NCBI RefSeq assembly: GCF_000264295.1
Contig: NZ_AJXT01000003.1
Span: 85,880-149,879, forward strand
Length of the DNA stretch: 64,000 nt
From: Rhodanobacter spathiphylli B39
GTDB taxonomy: Bacteria; Pseudomonadota; Gammaproteobacteria; Xanthomonadales; Rhodanobacteraceae
Reading direction: 5' to 3'
In this document: one piece after another, positions 7,837 through 17,537 of the stretch
Layout: each line of letters starts with the position of its first letter
How positions within the stretch are numbered: the stretch's first letter is position 1
Notes under the pieces: model-generated
Databases searched by the model: none
What the model saw: the letters and a program-made list of their open reading frames with translations, nothing else
What the model was told of the DNA's origin: nothing
Program-made: the position numbers and the translations under genes

Positions 7837-8963
7837 TGCGCCTCAGCAGTGCGCCAGAACGGAAACCACCGAAAAGTACGTCGGTTTCGACATTCGGCGG
7901 GATTTTCATCAGCGCGCGCGGCGATCTCAAGGCCAGGATCGTTTTGCTCTATACGCTACTGCTCGTGCTCAACGCCGGGGCATGGAGCTGGGCCATTCTG
8001 GCGTTCAGGCACATGCCAGCGCTTCTTGGCATTTCATTGCTTGTCTACGGGCTCGGCTTGCGTCATGCGGTCGACGCCGATCATATCGCCGCCATCGACA
8101 ACGTGACGCGCAAGCTCATGCAGGATGGGCAGCGCCCGGTCGCAGTAGGCTTCTGGTTTGCCATGGGGCATTCGGCGATTGTCGTCCTGGTAGCGACCCT
8201 GGTGATGGGTGCGACAAGTCTGCTCGGGCGATTTGAAAGTCTTCGCGCCATTGGCGGCACGATCAGCACCAGTGTTTCCGCCATCTTCCTGTTCGCCATT
8301 GCAACGATGAACATCATCATTTTTTGCTCGATTTACAAGAGCTATCGGCGGGTCAGAAGCGGGGGCACATACGACGAGGAAAACATCGACCTCTTGCTGA
8401 GCGGGCGCGGCCTGATCTCGCGGATGCTTCGGCCACTCTTTCGGCTTGTTGCCCGCAGCAGCCACATGTTCATGTTGGGGCTCCTGTTTGGTCTCGGCTT
8501 TGATACGGCGACGGAAATAGCGATGTTCAGCATGTCGGCGCGCCAGATCTCGGCGGGCGTGCCTTTCGGCGCCATCCTGGTGTTACCCGCATTGTTTGCC
8601 GCTGGCATGGCGCTGGTCGATACGACAGATGGCGTGGTGATGCTCGGCGCTTACAAGTGGGCCTTCGTCAAGCCGATTCGCAAGCTCTACTACAACATGA
8701 CCATCACCCTGATTTCGGTCTGCATAGCCATTCTGATCGGCGGCATCGAGACGCTCGGGCTGATCGGAAACAAGTTCGAGTTGAATGGTGCTCCCTGGCG
8801 ATGGGTTGCCGAACTGAACTCCAATTTCAATAATCTTGGCTTCGCCGTAATCGGGGTGTTCGTGTTTGCATGGATGCTTTCCTACATCGTCTATCGGGCC
8901 AGACGACTGGATGATCTGGTGGTGGAAGTTCCTGCCCGGCAGTCGTGGAACTTGTTGGAATAG
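7833..8963 (+). CDS. NiCoT-family nickel/cobalt transporter
   Basis: 376 residues. The signature LRHAVDADHIAAIDNVTRKL in helix II and LGFDTATEIAM in a later helix are the diagnostic motifs of HoxN/NixA/NhlF-type transporters, and eight membrane segments are visible. The start at 7833 overlaps the DUF302 stop by 4 bases. NhlF, which imports cobalt for the cobalt nitrile hydratase of Rhodococcus rhodochrous, is the known precedent for this neighbourhood. Cobalt supply to the claw-setting enzyme encoded upstream is therefore the likely job (inference). Last gene of the operon, since the downstream gene is convergent. Confidence 0.9.
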   Translation: MMRLSSAPERKPPKSTSVSTFGGIFISARGDLKARIVLLYTLLLVLNAGAWSWAILAFRHMPALLGISLLVYGLGLRHAVDADHIAAIDNVTRKLMQDGQRPVAVGFWFAMGHSAIVVLVATLVMGATSLLGRFESLRAIGGTISTSVSAIFLFAIATMNIIIFCSIYKSYRRVRSGGTYDEENIDLLLSGRGLISRMLRPLFRLVARSSHMFMLGLLFGLGFDTATEIAMFSMSARQISAGVPFGAILVLPALFAAGMALVDTTDGVVMLGAYKWAFVKPIRKLYYNMTITLISVCIAILIGGIETLGLIGNKFELNGAPWRWVAELNSNFNNLGFAVIGVFVFAWMLSYIVYRARRLDDLVVEVPARQSWNLLE

Positions 8964-9085
8964 GTCGAGGTCGTCCGCGCCGGAACCCGTTTGCAAGCCG
9001 ATGTTCCACCTCGGCACGTCGGGCTTTCGGGCCGCAGGACTTCTGCTTCGGATGATGCGCGATGGGGCGAGGCCGCGAACTGATG

Positions 9086-12000
9086 TCACCGGGAGGCGAA
9101 TGCCGAGCGGAACCAGGGAAAATACGAGCGACGGACGTATGCGCGTGATGACGGGACGCGCAGGATGACGCGGGTCCCTACCTGACCATGGTTGCTGACT
9201 ACTTCAATGCTTCCGCCGATGCGCTCCATTCGCTCATGCATGCCTTGAAGGCCCCAGTGGTACGAGCGGCCGCCGGTCGCGAGTACAACCTGGTCGATGC
9301 CTTGGCCGTCATCGCAAATTCGGATGGAAAGCTCGGTGCGTTCGTATGACACCACCAGGCTTACCTTTTGCGCATGGGAATGGGTGACGGCATTCAGCAA
9401 GGCCTCGCGTCCGGCGGAATAGAGTTCATCGATGACCAATGGGTTGACGGGCCTTGCCGCACCAACTGCGCTTACGTCCAGAGCCGGAAATTCCCCGTCC
9501 TGCAGCTCACGGGTGATATCCGTGAAAACACTCTGCAGGTTGGAACGATCCTGGGCGATTTCGCGAAGTTGATGGACGCGTTCGCGCCCCTCGATTATCA
9601 CCTTGTCCGCGACATCGAGTGCCTTAGTCAGGCTCTCCCGGGCCTGGCCTTGAGGCAGTCCTCTGCTTGCTGCGTGTACCTTGAGAACAAGTCCCTGCAC
9701 CGCCTGCAAAAACGTGTCGTGCAATTCCCTCGCTATGCGTGTGCGCTCGCGATGACGTTCTTCGAGACGCTGATGCAGCCGCGACGTGATCTGTCGAAGA
9801 TGAATGGAGTAGGCAATCCAGAGCAGGAGAATCGTGGCGAATATGCACAGGGCCAGGAACCAGCCAGTCTGGAAAAAAGTGGGTCGGATCGAAAACGTGA
9901 TGCGCGCCCCTTCGCGGCTCCACAAGCCATCCTCGTTGGAGGCCTTGACATGAAAATGGTAAGTGCCCGGTCCGAGGTTGGTGTAGAACGCCTCACGGCG
10001 GTTGCCTGCTTCTTGCCAGCCAGGATCGACGCCATCAAGTCGATATCGAAAATTCGCCTTTTCAGCGTCGCCAAGCTGAAGTGCTGTGTAGTCAATCCGG
10101 AGATTCCGTGTGCCGGCAGCCAAGGGCTTCATCGCGGCGGGATCATACTCCTGGCCGGACACGACGATCGCACGAACCACCACATTCGGCTCGGTGGTGT
10201 TGCTTCTGATCGTCTTGGGGTCCAGCCACGACAGGCCCTCTGTTCCTGCAAACCACAGTCGTCCATCCGTACCTTCAACCAGGGTAGGCAAAGGCAGATT
10301 CTGTTGTGCTGTTCCCGGATAACCCTCGGCGGTTCCATATAGGCGCACGGGAACCTTGTAGGCGGGATCGGTGATGGCATGTTCGAGATCGGCTGCCGCA
10401 ATGCGTGCGGCACCTTTCGCTCCATTGAGCCATAGCGAGCCATCACGCAAACGAACCATGCCGGAGATATCGGTTAGTGCGTCCGGATCCTCGGCCACAA
10501 TGGCATGGAACCGGTTGCCGTCGAATGCTGCGAGACCATTTTCGCCAGCGACGAGCGGCACGCCATCAGGGATGATGGCGGCGATCATGACCAGGTTCAG
10601 GCCGTCAGCACGGGAAAATGCGCGCGCGTGATCGCCGTCAACGATATACAAGGCATTGATATAGCCCAGCCACAGCCGCTTGTGGTCGTCCGCCACGGCC
10701 CGCAGCAGTCCACCGTTCGGCAATGCGTCGATGCCGCCCTTGGCCACCCATTGGTCGTTGTCGAGCCGGTAGATCGGCCAGCCGCGTACTGCGACCCAGA
10801 GATGCCCCGTGCCATCGCGGACAATCGCTTGCGCGTCATTGTCATGGGACCAGACCGCTGGCTTCGACAGCACCGCGAATTGTCCCTGGGCATATCGGCG
10901 AACCCTGCCACCGGCACCTCCCAGCAGGAAGCTTCCATCGGTGTCACGGTAGATGGCGGTAGTGGCGTGGGGTTCGTATTCGATCGAGTTGCCCTGGCGG
11001 CCAGTATGCCCCCACAAATAATCCGCGTGCGTGCCTGCAGCATTTCCCAGCCAGAGCTCGCCCGCATCACCAGCCGCCATGGCGAAGTTGAAGTAGCCCG
11101 GTGGCAGCTCCACCTTCGAAAACGGGCTGCGACGGAAGCGTTCCAATCCGGTTGCGGTACCCACCCAGACGGCACCCTGCCGATCTTCCAGTATCGTCAC
11201 AGCCCGTGCCGACGACATGTGATCCAGGCCTGGCCGGACAGGCCCCGCCCCCTTGCTTACCGCATGCAGGGCGGCGGCATCGGAATGTGCCGTCCGGCAG
11301 ACACCGACGTCCGGGCAGCGGGTTGTCCAGATGCCGCCGTTCTCATCGAACACGTTCGAATGCGAATCGTGTTGCGTCGGAATTTGCATCCGGCCTGGCC
11401 GAGGTGTGCCGGGGAGGTCGAGCACGACCGTATTCTGCATGTTGTCCAGCCAGATCTGCCCATCGGCAGTCAACCCCAATTTGCCGTTGCCACGGGTCGT
11501 GGCATCAACCAGATCGAAGTGCGACTGGCCCCGCTTGAGCCTGAAGATGCCAAGACCCGTCGTCGCCCACAAGGTGCCGTCACGGTCGGTGACGGCGTGG
11601 TAGATAAGGGCACCATGGAGCCCCCAGCTTGCTTCCACTTCGCGCCAGCCATGCTGGTCGAGACGATAGGTTCCGTGCGCCGTGGTCACCCACATCCTGC
11701 CGTCGCCATCCTCGGCGAAAGAGTCGATCGCCGAGCCGGCCGACGTGCCGGTGACAAGGTGGGGATGCTCCGGGTCGTTGGCTGGCCGTACAGCGATGAG
11801 CCCGGATTGATAACCCACCCACAGATCACCACTCATGGAGACGAACAACGTACTTGCCGATCGCGAAGAGGGATTGCCTGCGGGGAGCATGTCTCGCCGT
11901 TCAAACGTGAGGCCATCGAAGCGATACAAGTCCGACAGTCCGGCCACCCAGATCCAGCCATCCGGGGTCTGGGCAATATGCAGGATGACTGGAGGAACGC

Positions 12001-12223
12001 CGTCGCTTTGAGTCCACACGGTATGGATGTAGTCCGATCCGCCGCTTGAGACGATGTCTGTCTGGGTCGCCTTCGCGGCGACACTCACGATCGCGAAAAC
12101 GATGAAGCAAGCACTTCGAGCCAACCAGAGACTCAGCGTGTCCCGCGAACGAGGCCGCGCGCGCGAAAGCGTTGCCCGCCACCGGGATCCCAGTTGTTGG
12201 CTCCAGAGCAAATATCGCGGCAT
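9086..12223 (-). CDS. Sensor histidine kinase with N-terminal propeller and Y_Y_Y domain
   Basis: 1045 residues; the ATG at 12223 is preferred over the adjacent GTG at 12226. Order of parts: a hydrophobic segment at about 30-50; some 650 residues of repeated blades of the two-component-regulator propeller type (phrases such as DGWIWVAGLSDLYRFDGLTF and GAVWVGTATGLERF); a Y_Y_Y domain ending near LGPGTYHFHVKASNEDG; a membrane segment (GWFLALCIFATILLLWIAYS); a HisKA_3 dimerisation helix with the phospho-acceptor His in ARELHDTFLQ; and an ATPase domain (ICDDGQGID, GLQGMHERMERIGG). The kinase core is of the NarX/LuxR type. The nearest response regulator is at 13901. The ligand is unknown. Confidence 0.9.
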   Translation of the reverse strand: MPRYLLWSQQLGSRWRATLSRARPRSRDTLSLWLARSACFIVFAIVSVAAKATQTDIVSSGGSDYIHTVWTQSDGVPPVILHIAQTPDGWIWVAGLSDLYRFDGLTFERRDMLPAGNPSSRSASTLFVSMSGDLWVGYQSGLIAVRPANDPEHPHLVTGTSAGSAIDSFAEDGDGRMWVTTAHGTYRLDQHGWREVEASWGLHGALIYHAVTDRDGTLWATTGLGIFRLKRGQSHFDLVDATTRGNGKLGLTADGQIWLDNMQNTVVLDLPGTPRPGRMQIPTQHDSHSNVFDENGGIWTTRCPDVGVCRTAHSDAAALHAVSKGAGPVRPGLDHMSSARAVTILEDRQGAVWVGTATGLERFRRSPFSKVELPPGYFNFAMAAGDAGELWLGNAAGTHADYLWGHTGRQGNSIEYEPHATTAIYRDTDGSFLLGGAGGRVRRYAQGQFAVLSKPAVWSHDNDAQAIVRDGTGHLWVAVRGWPIYRLDNDQWVAKGGIDALPNGGLLRAVADDHKRLWLGYINALYIVDGDHARAFSRADGLNLVMIAAIIPDGVPLVAGENGLAAFDGNRFHAIVAEDPDALTDISGMVRLRDGSLWLNGAKGAARIAAADLEHAITDPAYKVPVRLYGTAEGYPGTAQQNLPLPTLVEGTDGRLWFAGTEGLSWLDPKTIRSNTTEPNVVVRAIVVSGQEYDPAAMKPLAAGTRNLRIDYTALQLGDAEKANFRYRLDGVDPGWQEAGNRREAFYTNLGPGTYHFHVKASNEDGLWSREGARITFSIRPTFFQTGWFLALCIFATILLLWIAYSIHLRQITSRLHQRLEERHRERTRIARELHDTFLQAVQGLVLKVHAASRGLPQGQARESLTKALDVADKVIIEGRERVHQLREIAQDRSNLQSVFTDITRELQDGEFPALDVSAVGAARPVNPLVIDELYSAGREALLNAVTHSHAQKVSLVVSYERTELSIRICDDGQGIDQVVLATGGRSYHWGLQGMHERMERIGGSIEVVSNHGQVGTRVILRVPSSRAYVRRSYFPWFRSAFASR

Positions 12224-12339
12224 CACGATTTCACCGGCATGTCCCCGTGCACCTGGACCGGACGCCAGCTACGTCCGGATGCGCTGCTTCGCCAGGTTTG
12301 CGCCAATTGTCACCATTGGACAGCTCCGACGAACGACGT

Positions 12340-12720
12340 CTACTTCTTCCTTCGTGGCGCTACAAGTATGCGCCTGCCATAAAGCACCGTGTCCAGCGAA
12401 TAGGCACCTGGGCCCAGCAAACAGATGGCGGCGGCGGTGAGGATAGGTGGTGCCACGCACCCCGGGTTGGGGATGGTGCCGTGATACAAGGCCAAGGCGC
12501 AGCACAGCACACCTGCTCCCGCCGCCACGGGCGTCAGCAGGCCTGCCACAAGGCAAGACACGATCGCAAAGAGTACGGCGGCTCCTGCACCAGGTGGCAT
12601 CAGCGCGGCTATCGGATCGCGGATATAGATGATGGAAGCAATCAGGGAGAGCCGCAGCAGCAGCAGACCCAACCCTGGGGCACCCACTGGAAACATGGAA
12701 TAGAGGCGTTGCACGGCCAT
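12340..12720 (-). CDS. Small DoxX-like membrane protein
   Basis: 126 residues with about four hydrophobic segments. It opens with RLYSMFPVGAPGLGLLLLRL and ends with LLGPGAYSLDTVLYGRR, both typical of short DoxX-like proteins in Xanthomonadales. Function unproven. It lies upstream of the large kinase on the same strand (117 bp gap) and is divergent from the second kinase. Ribosome-site support for the exact start is weak. Confidence 0.65.
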   Translation of the reverse strand: MAVQRLYSMFPVGAPGLGLLLLRLSLIASIIYIRDPIAALMPPGAGAAVLFAIVSCLVAGLLTPVAAGAGVLCCALALYHGTIPNPGCVAPPILTAAAICLLGPGAYSLDTVLYGRRILVAPRRKK

Positions 12721-12845
12721 ATGGATCAGTCGACCTGGTTAGCTCATGATTCCACGCCGGTGCCGGTGCGGCGATAGCCATTTCGGGTGATGTCCCGTCT
12801 TGAAAAGACGCGTATTCAGCCTGTCTGTGCCGGGCAGGAGATGAG

Positions 12846-13904
12846 ATGGCGATCTGGTGGCAGCTTTGCCTTGGAAGGCATGCCTGGCATGTCGTGATGG
12901 TCTGTGCCCTTCTTGCGTCCTGTGCGGCTTCCAGTCTTGGCTCCCCAAGCGTGTCTGCTGGCGAGCCTGGGTGCGTTCACTCGACCGCGGGATGTGCGCG
13001 AGCCGATCTGGGCTACAGGCTCGCCGGAAAAAGCTCTTCGCGCCTCAAGGCCGCTGATCGGTCACCGGGAATCGGAGGCTCTGGGGTTCAACTCGTGTCC
13101 CGCGAGAAGCTCTTCTCGCCGCTTCCATGGCTGACCGTTGGCCTAGTTCTCTCACTCGTGCTCGCAAGGCCATGGCTGGAGTGGCGGATGAGGCAGGCAC
13201 GGAAACGCCGGGAAGCACTTAAGGAAAAGAGCGAACGGAGTGCCCGTGAAAGCCACGACGTCCTGCTGCAGGAACTCCAGGGACTGGTGTTGCGCTTCGA
13301 GGCGGTGGCCAGGCGTATACCCGCCCACGATCCGCTTCGGGTCATGATGGACACCGTGCTGGAGCGAGCGGATCAGGTGGTGCTCGATGGGCGCGATCGT
13401 GTTCGTGCCATGCAGGCGGCCACCGAGCAGAGCCTCGAACTTTCCAAAGCGCTTGCGACGTTCGCCAATGATTTCGTTACCGATGACCCGCCAACTTTCT
13501 GCCTCGTGGTGGAGGGTAAAGAACGCAGCCTGGAAGGACGCGTTCACGCGTGCGTATACGCCATTGGCAAGGAAGCGATACGAAATGCGTTCCGGCACGC
13601 CAGGGCAAGTCACGTCGAAGTGGAGATCAACCATGGCCTGGATCGGTTCCGGTTGCGTGTTCGTGATGACGGGATCGGCATTGATGCGCGGATCGTAGGC
13701 GGGGCGGAATGCCCGAAGCACCGCGGTCTGACCGTCATGCGCGAGCGTACACTGCAGGTCGGAGCAGAATTGGCGATCTGGGGACGGGATGGCCTGGGCA
13801 CCGAGGTGGAGTTTCAGGTGCATTCTGCGATCGCTTACGAAACCGGACGGAAAACATTCCTCGGCAAACTGCGTCGGCTTATGGGGGGAGGGAGGTACAA
13901 ATGA
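12846..13904 (+). CDS. LuxR-type sensor histidine kinase, minimal input domain
   Basis: 352 residues. The ATG at 12846 follows AGGAG. An N-terminal hydrophobic segment (about 14-32) resembles a signal anchor, and a second one lies at about 98-112 (LPWLTVGLVLSLVLARPWL). Between them are only some 65 residues, so there is no recognisable sensor domain. HisKA_3 follows with His in ARESHDVLLQELQGLVLRFE, then the ATPase domain (YAIGKEAIRNAFRHA, VRDDGIGID, HRGLTVMRERTLQVGA). The stop overlaps the response regulator start (ATGA), which pairs the two genes firmly. Confidence 0.88.
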   Translation: MAIWWQLCLGRHAWHVVMVCALLASCAASSLGSPSVSAGEPGCVHSTAGCARADLGYRLAGKSSSRLKAADRSPGIGGSGVQLVSREKLFSPLPWLTVGLVLSLVLARPWLEWRMRQARKRREALKEKSERSARESHDVLLQELQGLVLRFEAVARRIPAHDPLRVMMDTVLERADQVVLDGRDRVRAMQAATEQSLELSKALATFANDFVTDDPPTFCLVVEGKERSLEGRVHACVYAIGKEAIRNAFRHARASHVEVEINHGLDRFRLRVRDDGIGIDARIVGGAECPKHRGLTVMRERTLQVGAELAIWGRDGLGTEVEFQVHSAIAYETGRKTFLGKLRRLMGGGRYK

Positions 13905-14533
13905 GCGCAGGCAATCCCGCTATTCGGATACTCATTGCCGACGACCATCCTTTGCTTCGCGAAGGTGTGGCGGCCGTGCTTGAACAGGAACCGGATATTG
14001 AGCTCGTGGCTGAGGCGAGCGACGGCCTGGAGGCCGTGGAGCAATTCAGACACCACCGTCCCGATGTAACTCTCATGGACCTGGAGATGCCTGGCATGGG
14101 CGGGATCGAGGCTATCCAAGCCATCCGCAAAGAGTTCGAGCATGCCGTGATCATGGTGCTCACGACCTACAAGGGCGATGCCCAGGCGCTGCGTGCACTC
14201 AAGGCCGGAGCCAAGGGCTACATGCTCAAGAGCGCGGTTCGCAAGGAACTGGTAGACAGTATCCGCCTGCTTCATGCAGGCAAACGCTGCATCCCGGCAG
14301 AGATAGCCACCGAGATCGCCAGCCACGCCGTCGATGATGCTCTGACATTGCGCGAGATGGCGGTTCTGAAGTGTGTTGCTGCTGGCCAGTCAAATAAAGT
14401 CATCGCCAGAGAACTCTCTATCTCTGAAGACACCGTCAAAGTTCATATGAAGAGCATCCTGTCCAAGCTGGATGCACGGGCGCGAACGCACGCAGTAACG
14501 ATTGCACTGCGAAGAGGCATCATCGGGCCTTGA
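13901..14533 (+). CDS. NarL/FixJ-family response regulator
   Basis: 210 residues. The start at 13901 follows GGAGGGAGG and overlaps the kinase stop. The receiver domain has the acidic pair at D14-D15 (LIADDHPL) and the phosphorylated Asp at about D60 (VTLMDLEMPGMGG). The C-terminal LuxR helix-turn-helix reads LTLREMAVLKCVAAGQSNKV, then ARELSISEDTVKVHMKSILS. A target operon is not evident. The MBL-fold gene 325 bp downstream or the kinases themselves are possible. Confidence 0.92.
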   Translation: MSAGNPAIRILIADDHPLLREGVAAVLEQEPDIELVAEASDGLEAVEQFRHHRPDVTLMDLEMPGMGGIEAIQAIRKEFEHAVIMVLTTYKGDAQALRALKAGAKGYMLKSAVRKELVDSIRLLHAGKRCIPAEIATEIASHAVDDALTLREMAVLKCVAAGQSNKVIARELSISEDTVKVHMKSILSKLDARARTHAVTIALRRGIIGP

Positions 14534-14539
14534 ACCGAG

Positions 14540-14561
14540 CGGCAGTCTGTGCCGACTGCCG
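14540..14561. terminator. Hairpin after the response regulator
   Basis: An 8-bp stem (CGGCAGTC / GACTGCCG) with a 6-base loop lies 7 bp after the response regulator stop. There is no T-run, so it could be a weak terminator or a 3'-end processing or stability hairpin. Confidence 0.4.
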
Positions 14562-14858
14562 CCCATGAGTACGGGAAGGACGATACCCCTGTGCCTCACG
14601 GGGACATGCAACTGGGCGCTTGCTGATTCCCTGGTAGTTGCTCCATCGACCTGCGGAACGTCCAATAACTTTCGAAGACACCGGCTTAGCCTTTCCTTGC
14701 GAACGCAAACTGGGGCTGACTCCGTTGTGCACGGATCGGCATGAAACCTCTGTACGGCCCATGGATACATGCCGAAACATTCCCTTGATTGCTTTCCGCG
14801 ATATGCGGTGTTCGCGCAATGCCAAACGCCAACCCGGCGCTCATCAGAGGAAGCCAAC
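14562..14858. other. Non-coding upstream region of the MBL-fold gene
   Basis: About 300 bp between the response regulator hairpin and the metallo-hydrolase start. It presumably carries the promoter of that gene. I see no convincing coding frame. Confidence 0.4.
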
Positions 14859-15806
14859 ATGCATTCAACACTGACAGGATCGAAACGCTGTATCGCGGCC
14901 ACCGTCGCCTTGTTGATCGCGCTGATCTCTTCCGCACGTTCGCCTGCTCAGGCGACTGGCCCATTCGAGGTCATCAATCACGCCGCGGCGCAGAGCAACG
15001 TGCCGATGCATCACCTGCGCGGCAACATGTACGCGCTCGAAGGTTCGGGTGGAAACATCACGGTCCTGAGTGGTCCGGACGGGAAATTCCTTGTCGATGC
15101 CGGCATCGCCCTTTCCAGAACAAGAATCCGTAAGGATCTGGCCGATATCGGCAAACAATCAGTGAAATACGTGGTGAATACCCACTGGCACTGGGATCAC
15201 GCCGACGGAAATGGGTGGCTGCGTGATGGCGGTGCTGCCGTCATTGCCACGCCACAGACGCTGAAGCATTTGAGCGAAAGTACCCGCGTGGATGCGTGGA
15301 ACCACACCTTTGCACCCGTGCCGTCGAACGGGCGACCGACCATTCTGATCACCACTGAAAAGACGTTCGACATGGACAACGAGAAAATCCATGTCATGCC
15401 GATCCAGCCCAGCCATACGGATGGCGATATCGTCGTCTATTTCGAAAAAAATAATGTCATCGCCACCGGAGACGTGTTCTGGAATGGCGTCTATCCCTTC
15501 ATCGATGACCAACAAGGTGGTGGCATCGATGGAACGATCGCTGTTGATAGCCGACTCATCGGCATGAGCGACGACCAGACCGTCATCGTGCCAGGTCACG
15601 GGCCTGTGGCCACACGCGCCGACCTGATCGCATTCCGGGACATGCTCAAGAGTACCCGCGAAAAAATTGTTGCGCTCAAGAGCAAGGGGTTGTCGGTCGA
15701 CGAGATCATTGCTGCCAAACCGACGGCGGCATACGACGCAAGATGGGGTGGCTCCATCATCAATCCCGCGACGTTTGTCAGGGTTGTATATGACGGCCTG
15801 AAGTAG
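14859..15806 (+). CDS. Exported metallo-beta-lactamase-fold hydrolase
   Basis: 315 residues. The ATG at 14859 follows AGAGGAAG. An N-terminal signal peptide (about 1-31, cleaved near PAQA) predicts export to the periplasm. The metal motif THWHWDHADGN gives the HxHxDH ligands, followed by the distal His in PSHTDGDIVVYF, an Asp in ATGDVFWNG and a final His in VPGHGPVA. This is the general MBL-fold hydrolase layout. The substrate could be a lactam, lactone or other ester and is not determined. A single transcription unit is likely. Confidence 0.88.
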   Translation: MHSTLTGSKRCIAATVALLIALISSARSPAQATGPFEVINHAAAQSNVPMHHLRGNMYALEGSGGNITVLSGPDGKFLVDAGIALSRTRIRKDLADIGKQSVKYVVNTHWHWDHADGNGWLRDGGAAVIATPQTLKHLSESTRVDAWNHTFAPVPSNGRPTILITTEKTFDMDNEKIHVMPIQPSHTDGDIVVYFEKNNVIATGDVFWNGVYPFIDDQQGGGIDGTIAVDSRLIGMSDDQTVIVPGHGPVATRADLIAFRDMLKSTREKIVALKSKGLSVDEIIAAKPTAAYDARWGGSIINPATFVRVVYDGLK

Positions 15807-15968
15807 CGGTGGTCGCGTCAGGGGCGGCCGTATTCGGCGCGTGGGCTGCCCACGAAATCCGCCTGCAAGCGGCCAACCGCTCTTTCGATGCAGCGCCATA
15901 TCGCGGACACACCGGAGATCCGCAAGCTGGTCTGCAATGTGCACCATTTCACCGGATGGATCGATTCA

Positions 15969-16478
15969 ATGATTGATGAGCTGGTGGTCTACGCCACCCC
16001 GAGCCGGCCGCGATTCCAACGCATCCTGACTTCGGCTTTCACGTTTGAGGAAACGCTGCAGCGACTTCGGCAGGCCATCGCGGATGCCGATCTATGGGTG
16101 ATTTACGAGATCAACCCCCAGATGCTGCTGGCGCGTGGCGGGTTTCGGATCGACTCATCGAGACAGCTGCTTTTCTTTCATCCAAGGTATGTGGTGCGCA
16201 TTCTGAAGCGCAATCCCAGTGCCTTGATCGAGATTCCCCTGAAGGTCCTCGTGATGCAGATGCCGGACGGATCGGTGACGGTGCGGCAGAACGACGTGGA
16301 GGCGATGCTTCGTCGCTATCCTGAAATGAGCGAGTTGGCCATCGAGCTCGCTGACCTGTCCAGGCGGGTGACCGCTTCGGTAAGCGGGAAGTCCGGGACT
16401 CGCGAAGAATCAAGTCAATCGCCATCTGGCTTGCCATCTCCAGGATCGGCAGTGTCGGGCCTTCCGGGGATATGGTGA
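15969..16478 (+). CDS. DUF302-family protein (second copy)
   Basis: 169 residues from the ATG at 15969. An alternative ATG at 15888 would add 27 residues, and neither has a strong ribosome site. The core (FTFEETLQRLRQAIADADLWVIYEINP, then LLFFHPRYV and IEIPLKVLVMQM) follows the DUF302 pattern seen also at 7414. The C-terminal 30 residues are Ser/Gly/Pro-rich and probably disordered. Function unknown. Confidence 0.65.
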   Translation: MIDELVVYATPSRPRFQRILTSAFTFEETLQRLRQAIADADLWVIYEINPQMLLARGGFRIDSSRQLLFFHPRYVVRILKRNPSALIEIPLKVLVMQMPDGSVTVRQNDVEAMLRRYPEMSELAIELADLSRRVTASVSGKSGTREESSQSPSGLPSPGSAVSGLPGIW

Positions 16479-16587
16479 ATGACCCGGGATGCTATATCCG
16501 CTACAGATTCAGGCCGGCGGAGTGGCCGTCGGCATCACCCCACGGTACGCGCCGCTTTCCCACTCAACTGCCGAAACGGAACATCTC

Positions 16588-17463
16588 ATGTTCACGCCAT
16601 CCACCACAGGGCCGTTCTGGCCCGACAACACCCGCCTGGTCATTTCGATCTCGATGCAGTTCGAAGCCGGCGGCCAGCCTCCCAAAGGTACCGACAGTCC
16701 GTTTCCTCCAGTCGATTTTCCCGATAGCGTACCGTCCGATCCGGCGACCAATACCTGGTTCGCCTACGGCTATCGGGAGGGTATTCCGCGCATGCTGGAT
16801 CTGTGGGATCGGCATGAGGTAAAGGTGACCTCACACATGATCGGCGAGGCCGCCCGAAAGCACCCGGACCTGGCGCGTGAGATCGTTGCGCGCGGCCATG
16901 AAGCGGCAGCGCATGGCCCGCAATGGCGTTCGCAGTATGCGATGAGTCGAGAAGAGGAGGAGCATTTCATTGCCGATGGCACGCGGATGGTCGAGGAAAT
17001 CACCGGCCAGCGGCCGAGCGGCTACAACGCCAACTGGTTGCGCCGTGGGCCTCATACGCTTTCGCTACTGCAGAAGCTTGGTTACAGCTATCACATCGAC
17101 GACCTGAGCCGCGATGAGCCCTTTATCGAGCAGGTAAACGGCATGGACTTTGTAGTTGTACCTTATACCCTGCGCAACAACGACATCCTGTTGGTCGAAG
17201 GTCGCAACTACTCGCCGGATATGTTCCTGGCACAGGTCAAGCGTGACTTCGATGAGCTATACCGGGAAGCAGATGCACGCCGACGCATGATGTCGATCAG
17301 CGCCCACGACCGCATCAGCGGCTCGCCGCAGATGGTCAGTGTCTGGGACGAATTCATCCGCTATGCCAAGAGCAGGCCCGGTGTTTCCTTCATGCGCAAG
17401 GACGAGATCGCCAGGTTCGCGTTGCAAAGCCCGCTGACGCTGCGCGAAAGCGAAACCATCTGA
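16588..17463 (+). CDS. Polysaccharide deacetylase-family protein
   Basis: 291 residues from the ATG at 16588. The NodB-type fold is indicated by LVISISMQFEAGG at the first strand, by VTSHMIGEAARKHPDLAREIVARGHEAAAHG with the His-rich metal region, and by the late SISAHDRISGSPQMV. The first-strand motif normally contains the catalytic Asp (TFDD); here it reads SMQFEAG as in allantoinase/PuuE-like and peptidoglycan-deacetylase-like members. The reaction is probably hydrolysis of an amide or N-acyl group, but the substrate is open. Confidence 0.8.
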   Translation: MFTPSTTGPFWPDNTRLVISISMQFEAGGQPPKGTDSPFPPVDFPDSVPSDPATNTWFAYGYREGIPRMLDLWDRHEVKVTSHMIGEAARKHPDLAREIVARGHEAAAHGPQWRSQYAMSREEEEHFIADGTRMVEEITGQRPSGYNANWLRRGPHTLSLLQKLGYSYHIDDLSRDEPFIEQVNGMDFVVVPYTLRNNDILLVEGRNYSPDMFLAQVKRDFDELYREADARRRMMSISAHDRISGSPQMVSVWDEFIRYAKSRPGVSFMRKDEIARFALQSPLTLRESETI

Positions 17464-17537
17464 CACTTTCGCGGGTACCGGTCATCGGTAGCTGCCTCCA
17501 CTGCAGTGAGACATGCGATGAATATGCGGATCGCGTC

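Noticed and set aside
12269..12781. Longer alternative frame over the DoxX-like gene
   Set aside because: The 126-residue frame has the conserved start and end motifs and hydrophobic pattern; the longer frame is Arg/His-rich with none.
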